Shown here: positions 14,952 to 20,126 of the stretch, in pieces
How positions within the stretch are numbered: the stretch's first letter is position 1
How the letters are laid out: every line of letters begins with the position of its first letter
Origin: Promethearchaeia archaeon
Lineage (GTDB): Archaea > Asgardarchaeota > Lokiarchaeia > Sigyniarchaeales > SOKP01
Length of the DNA: 20,126 bases
NCBI GenBank assembly: GCA_029856375.1
Contig: JAHQWX010000002.1
Location: 1 to 20,126 of the forward strand
Direction: 5' to 3'
Notes under the pieces: generated by a model
The model's input: only the letters and a program-made list of their open reading frames with translations
Told to the model about the DNA's origin: nothing
Databases searched by the model: none
Program-made: the position numbers and the translations under genes

Positions 14952-15344
14952 ATGGAGTCAATTATAAACGATATTAAAAATTTAATTCAAACAATTATCG
15001 AGACCGATCCTGCGATTTATCGAGTCGTCATATTCGACTATTACGGAGTTGAATTATATACTTGGTCAAAACAATTTGACAAGCAGAGAAAAGATTCTAT
15101 TGGTCCTATGATTAACCAAATTTTAAAATTCTCCGATAAATTTCTTGGATTTTTGAAAAACGATTATCGAGATCCCTTTATTTTAAAATGGTTTTTTGAA
15201 AATGCGATAATTATTGCTGGAAATACACCATTTGGATTTATTGGGATATATTCGGAAAAGGATATTAATCTTGGGATTTTAGAACGACGAATAAAAGGAT
15301 TTTTAGATAAATATCGGGAAATAATGAAGCCAATTTACGATTAA
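14952..15344 (+). CDS. Roadblock/LC7-like (or longin-like) small protein
   Basis: A 130-residue soluble protein. It starts with a helix (SIINDIKNLIQTIIETD), then a strand-turn-strand (YRVVIFDYYGVELYTW) in which D-x-x-G matches the usual roadblock DxxG hairpin, a second helix (IGPMINQILKFSDKFLGFL), two further strands (ILKWFFENAIIIAGN; FGFIGIYSE) and a final helix (LGILERRIKGFLDKYREIM). This helix-beta-beta-helix-beta-beta-helix order fits roadblock/LC7 proteins, which bind small GTPases or act in motility and signalling complexes. It has a Shine-Dalgarno site and sits in an operon behind the antiporter-like gene. Only 1 bp separates its stop from the convergent stop of the longin-GTPase gene. 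Confidence 0.6.
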   Translation: MESIINDIKNLIQTIIETDPAIYRVVIFDYYGVELYTWSKQFDKQRKDSIGPMINQILKFSDKFLGFLKNDYRDPFILKWFFENAIIIAGNTPFGFIGIYSEKDINLGILERRIKGFLDKYREIMKPIYD

Positions 15345-15345
15345 G

Positions 15346-16806
15346 TTAGATGGTTTGTTTTGTTGAATAGATCTCTGCTGCTTTTTGAAGTTCTTCGTCA
15401 GTTAGTGGTCGCTGCAAATTAGATTCCATTTTTTCAATGTATTGCTTACATAGTTCTAAGCTTAAATTGCCATTTTTTTCTTGAATAAGGTAAAATAATT
15501 TTTCTTCTTGAGTTTTTGGGATCGGTTTTGGTGCTGCCTCTGGTTTTGGCTGTGGTTTTAATGTTGGCGTTTCCTCTGGTTTAGATTGAGGTTGTGGAGG
15601 TATTTTTATCTTTATATCACTTGCAGTTAGTTTTCGCTTTTTAGTTGGTTTTGTCGTTTCAATAGGTGTAACTGAGGGTTTAGATGTTTTTTTTTCGTCT
15701 CCTAGAGAAGGAAGTGTTCTTACAGCAACTTTATCACTAAATTGGATTTGTTGAGGTGCTTTTATTTTTCTTTTTTCCAATTCTTCTTTCTTTTCCTTTT
15801 CCTTTTTTAACACTACTAATTCTTTAATTCTATCTTCAAATGTACCCAAATAGGAGAAATCTTGATAATCTTTGCATATTTGAACGAGTTTTCTATAATT
15901 TGATATTGCCTCGGTAAAAACTCCTTTGTGAGCTTTGTCTTCCGCATCTTTCAATAATTGTCCAAATTCTGCGGGTAATTCCTTTTTAAGGTTTAATCCG
16001 TCGGCTAAAACAGCTATTAAATTATTTTTCACATCTGGATCTTTTAAGGAAATACCTAGAACAGGAAGATCTAGCTCATTTTGTATTTTTGCGGGCTCCT
16101 CTGCGTTTTCTAAATCTTGTTTGTTTGCTAAAGCTAATATTTTTGAGAACTTGGCTTCGGCATTTCGCAGGTTTATAAAATGGGTAATTGTCTTGGTATT
16201 ATAATTTGATGAATCGAAAATTAAAACTACTAAATCACTCCCTCTTACAAAATTATTCCATAAAGGAGAAAAGTTATCCTTCATTTGAAAGTCCCACAGA
16301 TCAAAATAGAGATTAGATATATTGACTTTATATGATTGTGCGAAGTTCATAATCGATCGTGCCTCCTCGGGACCTTTCAAAATTTCAGCAATCGTAGTTT
16401 TTCCTACGCCAACAGGACCAATTATTGCTATTTTCGGATGAAGCTCGTAATGTATTTCGTTTAAAAAGTCCAAAAATTGGCTTCTACTTGAGGTATTCGC
16501 AGTAATCTCTGAGGGTGATGGAAACAGCTCTTGAAATTTCTTGATTATTTTATCAAGGACCTCTTCTATGTATTCTCTCTTATCGACAAGGTCTGCAATA
16601 ATGAGATAGAAAACACCGCTAACATGAGTATAGAAAATTTGAAAATTACTATAAGGTCGGTGAAAAAATTGATTTGGTACTGGTTGTTCGATATATTCCC
16701 TTAAAACCTCGTTAATTTTTTTAAATTGTTGCTCATCAAATGCCAGCGCATATGAATGGCTAAAAATTGTATTATTGTCATAAAAGAGGTATAATTGACG
16801 AAACAC
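15346..16806 (-). CDS. Longin domain fused to an Arf/SR-beta-like small GTPase, with helical repeat and Pro-rich tail
   Basis: This 486-residue fusion starts with GTG. Residues 1-95 look like a longin domain (RQLYLFYDNNTIFSHSYALA; FQIFYTHVSGVFYLIIADLV; a long helix). Residues 123-270 form a small GTPase: P-loop GPVGVGKT (130-137), G3 region FDLWDFQMKDNFSPLW (168-183), NKQD (228-231) and ISLK for G5 (252-255). The WD...PLW pattern aligns in length with Arf WDVGGQDKIRPLW, but the GGQ is replaced by QMK, so the DxxG glycine and catalytic Gln are missing. Residues 285-320 resemble a TPR pair; 335-350 are a charged helix; 360-432 are Pro/Lys/Gln-rich and probably flexible; 433-486 are helical. In eukaryotes a longin domain (SRX of SR-alpha) binds the Arf-like SR-beta, so the fusion may be a self-contained version. 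Its cellular role is inferred only. Confidence 0.75.
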   Translation of the reverse strand: MFRQLYLFYDNNTIFSHSYALAFDEQQFKKINEVLREYIEQPVPNQFFHRPYSNFQIFYTHVSGVFYLIIADLVDKREYIEEVLDKIIKKFQELFPSPSEITANTSSRSQFLDFLNEIHYELHPKIAIIGPVGVGKTTIAEILKGPEEARSIMNFAQSYKVNISNLYFDLWDFQMKDNFSPLWNNFVRGSDLVVLIFDSSNYNTKTITHFINLRNAEAKFSKILALANKQDLENAEEPAKIQNELDLPVLGISLKDPDVKNNLIAVLADGLNLKKELPAEFGQLLKDAEDKAHKGVFTEAISNYRKLVQICKDYQDFSYLGTFEDRIKELVVLKKEKEKKEELEKRKIKAPQQIQFSDKVAVRTLPSLGDEKKTSKPSVTPIETTKPTKKRKLTASDIKIKIPPQPQSKPEETPTLKPQPKPEAAPKPIPKTQEEKLFYLIQEKNGNLSLELCKQYIEKMESNLQRPLTDEELQKAAEIYSTKQTI

Positions 16807-16960
16807 TTCTCAAATGCCTTTTTACTTAACCTATTATTATAACTAATAATAAATTACTCTTATAAGTATTCCTTATTCGTAAAAAATCAAAGAATAAATA
16901 CATTGAGTTTTTTATTTTTCTTAGTAAAATGTTTAGAAAAATTCCGGCTAAATCAATAAA

Positions 16961-17893
16961 ATGAATACAGATCCTCGCGCTATCATTGATTTCTTACTGA
17001 AGTATGGCAGTAAGAAGCAAAATTCAGAGCTCTTAAAAAAATTTTCCGGAGAAATCGATTCACTATGTAAGCAATGTCAGCAAGATAGAATCCAATGTAG
17101 TATAACACCATTGTGTTCCCGTAGATATTTATTGAAATTACGAATTAAATCAGGAGCTAAACTAGAAGATTTACCAAAGTTCTGTTATCGGCAATTAGTG
17201 AATATGATTGCTAGAGATAAAGAGAAAAAAAGAACACTGTATAAACCTAGAGACTCATATATCTATTTACTTGATTTTTTAGCAATATTTTTTCCAAAAC
17301 ATTATAGAGCCTTGTTTAAGAGCTTATCGTTTAGGAATTACATAGAGAGTATTGACGTGTTGGAGTCCTTCAGGAAGCAAAACAAGGATAAATTTAGGTA
17401 TCTCCTTAAGGAAAAACATTTATTAATTGAATTTCATAATAAGCTGTATGTTGTATTTTTAAAAGAGCAATATGTCTGCTGTAATTTAAAAAATGAACCC
17501 TTGTACGACATAAATTTATTGGAGGATGTAATTTTGTTTCTTTCCACTGAAATTCCTGGCATCGTTGTTGAAAGGACAAAAGAGAATAATATCGATGTAT
17601 GGTTTAGAGTCGAGAATAGTAATCGTGTAGATTTGGAGAGATATTTTAGTATAAAATCAGAAGATTTAAAAGAAGACGATCATTCTTTTGGGAAGGACAT
17701 TGGCGTATTAACTGATATATCAAATGATGTTCGTTTCAGTTTTGACGAATCCGACGATTTTAATCTGAAGCTAAATTTTAAATTAAAAACAAATACGAAT
17801 AATCAATTTGCTGGAAAAGAATCCGTAAAAGTATCTGATGTTAAAAGGGTTTTTAATATATTCAATCATTTGATTAATAAAATAGAAGATTAA
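16961..17893 (+). CDS. Unrecognised protein with N-terminal Cys cluster
   Basis: This 310-residue soluble protein matches no family I can name. Near the N-terminus C36-x2-C39-x6-C46-x6-C53 forms a compact cysteine cluster, with another Cys at 75, which might bind zinc or an iron-sulphur cluster. It is followed by a basic stretch (RRYLLKLRIKSG; RDKEKKRTLYKPRD) that could contact nucleic acid. The middle is helical and hydrophobic (YLLDFLAIFFPKHYRALFKSL), with Tyr/Phe/Leu-rich strands thereafter, and the C-terminal third is Asn/Asp/Lys-rich. The ATG start is clear, but no strong TATA box stands out upstream. It probably has its own promoter in the 154-bp divergent gap with the GTPase gene. No function is proposed. 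Confidence 0.65.
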   Translation: MNTDPRAIIDFLLKYGSKKQNSELLKKFSGEIDSLCKQCQQDRIQCSITPLCSRRYLLKLRIKSGAKLEDLPKFCYRQLVNMIARDKEKKRTLYKPRDSYIYLLDFLAIFFPKHYRALFKSLSFRNYIESIDVLESFRKQNKDKFRYLLKEKHLLIEFHNKLYVVFLKEQYVCCNLKNEPLYDINLLEDVILFLSTEIPGIVVERTKENNIDVWFRVENSNRVDLERYFSIKSEDLKEDDHSFGKDIGVLTDISNDVRFSFDESDDFNLKLNFKLKTNTNNQFAGKESVKVSDVKRVFNIFNHLINKIED

Positions 17894-17912
17894 GTAAAGT
17901 AAAACGAGAAAA

Positions 17913-17923
17913 GTATATATAAA
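17913..17923 (+). promoter_or_regulatory. TATA box for the HEAT/charged-helix gene
   Basis: GTATATATAAA, preceded by purine-rich DNA that could serve as a BRE, lies about 34-44 nt upstream of the ATG at 17957. It predicts a transcription start near 17945 and a leader of about 12 nt. It follows the stop of the upstream gene by some 20 bp, indicating separate transcription. Confidence 0.6.
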
Positions 17924-17956
17924 TTCGTGTAATCTAGGAAAATAAGGTATTAAAAC

Positions 17957-18994
17957 ATGACCACGAGCAGTGATGATTTGATGAGTATTCTTCAATTGGT
18001 CGAGGAAGAAAAATTCCAAAGTGCAGTTGAGAAAATAGGGGAATATTTAGATGTAGAACACGAGGATTATATTAACCGGTTAGAAATTTTAATTGATAAA
18101 ATCTCACATATAACAAAAAAAGGAGCTGTTGTTATAAGGACTTTAATCCCCAAGCTATTGAAAAACCTCTCCATCAAAGACGATATCATAAGATACGCCT
18201 ATATACTTGCCTTAAAACCCGTTTGCGAAGCGGAATACGACACGATTTTACCGTTTTCAAAGGAGTTATTAAATTCGGAAGACTCAAATGTACGAGAGGG
18301 GATGCTGCAACTTATCAGCTTCATTGCTAATGTACAAAAAATTGAAGATAATAATATAATCAAACTCGTGTTAGAAAAATTGAATGACGAGCAAGAATTC
18401 ATAAGAACCAAGGCGATACAAACATTAAAATTGATTGGAAAAACTACTCCTATCGAAACAAAAAAAATTATTCTTGAATGCATTGCTGATGCCGAAGAAG
18501 ATTTTAAGAGCCAATGCGATGATGTTTTGAAATCGTTAACTTCGATTAAAGACTTAGAAGAAAAAGAGATTGAGAAAAAAGAATTAGAAGTCAAAGAAGA
18601 GGAATTGGACCAGATAGAAATCGAGATAAAAAAGGAAGAATTAGAATACAAAGAAAAGGAATTGGTAGAAAAGAAAAAGGAACTAAAAGAAAAGGCTAAA
18701 GGTGAAGAATTAGAACAAAAAGAGAAAGAACTTGCCGAAAAAGAGAAACATTTGAAAGAAAAGGAACTCGAGTTAAAGGAGAAGAAATTAGAAGTGAAAG
18801 AGGAAGAAGAAAAGCTTGAAGAAAAGAAAATCAAAGTAAAGGAGAAACTTTTAGAAAAGGAAAAGGAATTGGTTGAAAAGGAAAAAGAAATAACAAAAGC
18901 TGAGCTAGATTTAAAAGAAAAAGTGCTCAAAGAGAAAGAAAACGAAGTAAAAGAAAAAGAAATGCAACGAGAGGAAGATCAACAAAACAAATAA
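17957..18994 (+). CDS. HEAT-repeat protein with very long charged helix
   Basis: A 345-residue protein. Residues about 55-195 contain HEAT/adaptin-like paired helices, for example VVIRTLIPKLLKNLSI, LLNSEDSNVREGMLQLISFI and KLNDEQEFIRTKAIQTLKLIG. The spacing of Asp/Glu-x-x-V/I-R turns is typical of HEAT repeats. Residues about 198-345 are almost only Glu, Lys, Leu, Ala and Val, in runs such as KEKELAEKEKHLKEKELELK. This is a degenerate seven-residue repeat giving either a coiled coil or a stable single alpha helix about 20 nm long if fully helical. No membrane segment or catalytic motif is present. A scaffold or spacer role is inferred. The matching DNA is a nearly uninterrupted A/G-rich tract. 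A clear TATA box lies upstream, and the gene converges on the AbrB-like gene with 44 bp between stops. Confidence 0.7.
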   Translation: MTTSSDDLMSILQLVEEEKFQSAVEKIGEYLDVEHEDYINRLEILIDKISHITKKGAVVIRTLIPKLLKNLSIKDDIIRYAYILALKPVCEAEYDTILPFSKELLNSEDSNVREGMLQLISFIANVQKIEDNNIIKLVLEKLNDEQEFIRTKAIQTLKLIGKTTPIETKKIILECIADAEEDFKSQCDDVLKSLTSIKDLEEKEIEKKELEVKEEELDQIEIEIKKEELEYKEKELVEKKKELKEKAKGEELEQKEKELAEKEKHLKEKELELKEKKLEVKEEEEKLEEKKIKVKEKLLEKEKELVEKEKEITKAELDLKEKVLKEKENEVKEKEMQREEDQQNK

Positions 18995-19038
18995 GATAAC
19001 GCTTTGAATACTACTTCTTAAAATTTTAATTCTTGTAA

Positions 19039-20049
19039 TTATTCGATTGGTTTCACATGTAATCTCTTAACTATTTCTCGTATGAATTCAATCCTGGAAG
19101 ATTCGGGCGGCAAACTCATTAATATGTTGTTGGCAATATTGTACGCTTCTTCTATAAACCTTAATTCTTCAAGCATTTCCACTATTTGGATTTTATAGTC
19201 GATGTCTTCTATACCTTCGAGATATTCCATGAGTTTTTCTTTTACAATTTCAATTATCTTCAAATCAGAACGATCTTTACTTACAACTTTTACCAAATTT
19301 TCGAAGGAGTTCATGATATTGTACAATTCGCTTTTAGGATAAGTGTCGATGTTTTCCAAGATCTTCTTAGAAAAATCAATTCCTTTCTCAAATCGTTTCA
19401 TTTGAATTGAAATCGCTACTAAACTTAAAAGGGCTTGCTCGTATAGGAACTTACTCTTAATATTATTAATAATTTTGTCGTTCATCCACTCGATTAAATT
19501 GGGTTGATTGAATTGTTCGATAACATCGCAGAGAAAATTGACTATCGAGAAATAGATTTTTGAATTTTCGACATTACTAGAACCGAGATAAGACACTAAT
19601 CCGTACTTAATTCGACCCATTGCGTCTTCCAAATTAACTGGAGTTTCCGCAAATTTGTAGAAAGCTGATTCGAGTATTGGTCTTAATTTCTCTTGCGCTT
19701 CAAAATCGTAAAGAAAATATTTCGAAAAATCAGGTTGAGGGCCAACAGGTTTCTTTTTTCCCGGACTTTTAACTCCCTTTGGTCTTGGTGCGGATTTTCG
19801 CTGGATTTTTCTCTTAGCGCTTAATTCTTCAGAAAGCTTTTTTGCTTCTTGTTCCGGTACTATTTCTAATATTATTTTGTCCCTTTCCTTCGGGACGACA
19901 AGTTTAAAAAAAACATTTTCCACTGATTCCGAAAACATCTCTTCTCGAATATGTTTTGGAATTGTAATTCCTCCAGTTTTTTTTAAATTAACAATTTCTT
20001 CTAATTTTTCCTCTTCCTCGCGTTCAGCTTGCCCATTTGGCTTCTCCAT
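19039..20049 (-). CDS. AbrB/SpoVT-like domain protein with basic linker and helical-repeat C-terminus
   Basis: A 336-residue protein. Residues about 17-64 (VNLKKTGGITIPKHIREEMF, then NVFFKLVVPKERDKIILEIVP) match the swapped-hairpin AbrB DNA-binding fold with its G-x-I-TIP-x-x-IR signature. Residues about 65-105 are a basic, Pro-rich linker (KRKIQRKSAPRPKG; GKKKPVG). The remainder is alpha helical in a repeat-like pattern (EQALLSLVAISIQMKRFEKGIDFSKKI; EMLEELRFIEEAYNIANNIL), similar to TPR or HEAT-like solenoids. AbrB domains usually sit in small antitoxins or transition-state regulators; here it is joined to a large helical domain, so DNA binding plus protein interaction is inferred. The ATG at 20049 is preceded by GGTGAT, a plausible Shine-Dalgarno site. 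Confidence 0.65.
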   Translation of the reverse strand: MEKPNGQAEREEEEKLEEIVNLKKTGGITIPKHIREEMFSESVENVFFKLVVPKERDKIILEIVPEQEAKKLSEELSAKRKIQRKSAPRPKGVKSPGKKKPVGPQPDFSKYFLYDFEAQEKLRPILESAFYKFAETPVNLEDAMGRIKYGLVSYLGSSNVENSKIYFSIVNFLCDVIEQFNQPNLIEWMNDKIINNIKSKFLYEQALLSLVAISIQMKRFEKGIDFSKKILENIDTYPKSELYNIMNSFENLVKVVSKDRSDLKIIEIVKEKLMEYLEGIEDIDYKIQIVEMLEELRFIEEAYNIANNILMSLPPESSRIEFIREIVKRLHVKPIE

Positions 20050-20052
20050 TTA

Positions 20053-20058
20053 ATCACC
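20053..20058 (-). promoter_or_regulatory. Shine-Dalgarno-like site for the AbrB-like gene
   Basis: GGTGAT on the minus strand lies 3 nt before the ATG at 20049 and could pair with the 3' end of 16S rRNA. A TATA-like element (TATATTATATAT, about 20111-20122) lies farther upstream, which would leave a leader of some 35-40 nt, consistent with use of a ribosome binding site rather than leaderless initiation. Confidence 0.45.
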
Positions 20059-20126
20059 ATTAGCGAACTTATCAAAAATTTGGAAAACTTAGGATAATTT
20101 CAAAAACAATTGATATATAATATACA

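Noticed and set aside
18199..18930. Long minus-strand open frame (243 codons) rich in Ser and Phe opposite the charged-helix gene
   Set aside because: It is the mirror of GAA/AAA/GAG repeats, which read as TTC/TTT/CTC; the composition is low-complexity Ser/Phe with no start signal, while the plus-strand frame has HEAT repeats and a TATA box.

Overview
The window is AT-rich archaeal DNA, most likely from an Asgard archaeon of the Loki-type. The reasons are: an archaeal-type purD; a HAD phosphatase with the archaeal DLEGP motif; TATA boxes about 22-28 bp upstream of GTG starts, which suggests leaderless transcripts; few Shine-Dalgarno sites; and several eukaryote-like architectures. These include a longin domain fused to an Arf-like GTPase, vWA proteins ending in PHD/RING-type zinc fingers, roadblock/longin proteins and HEAT repeats. 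The lineage is inferred; no rRNA or marker set is present. Genes are tightly packed on both strands. No tRNA, rRNA, CRISPR array, insertion sequence or integrase was seen, and no gap between genes exceeds 300 bp.

Layout. 1-871 (-) is the N-terminal part of a secreted protein very rich in N-glycosylation sequons. 1095-2477 (+) encodes a zinc-motif, longin-like, coiled-coil/TPR protein. 2618-3787 (+) encodes a vWA protein with two C4HC3 zinc fingers, followed by methionyl-tRNA synthetase (3909-5975, +). On the minus strand, a second vWA/zinc-finger paralogue (7288-8460) lies upstream of a very divergent RtcB-family protein (5983-7230). Two tandem paralogous zinc-binding membrane proteins follow (8601-10023, +). 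A minus-strand cluster holds purD, a small OB-fold-like protein and a HAD phosphatase (10050-12892).

The second half begins with a plus-strand operon (13090-15344): a small membrane protein, a complex I/Mrp-antiporter-like membrane protein that lacks the usual proton-channel residues, and a roadblock-like protein. A longin-Arf-like GTPase fusion with a degenerate G3 motif runs against it (15346-16806, -). Then come an unrecognised cysteine-containing protein (16961-17893, +), a HEAT-repeat protein with a very long charged helix (17957-18994, +), and an AbrB-like protein with a helical-repeat tail (19039-20049, -).

Taken together, housekeeping genes (metG, purD) sit among Asgard-type signalling and scaffold genes. 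The observations most worth following are the paired vWA/zinc-finger proteins resembling TFIIH p44/Ssl1 and Rpn10, the divergent RtcB homologue that keeps the metal ligands, the longin-Arf fusion with a lost switch II signature, and the antiporter-like subunit without its channel Glu/Lys. Comparisons with named proteins were made from memory and need database confirmation.
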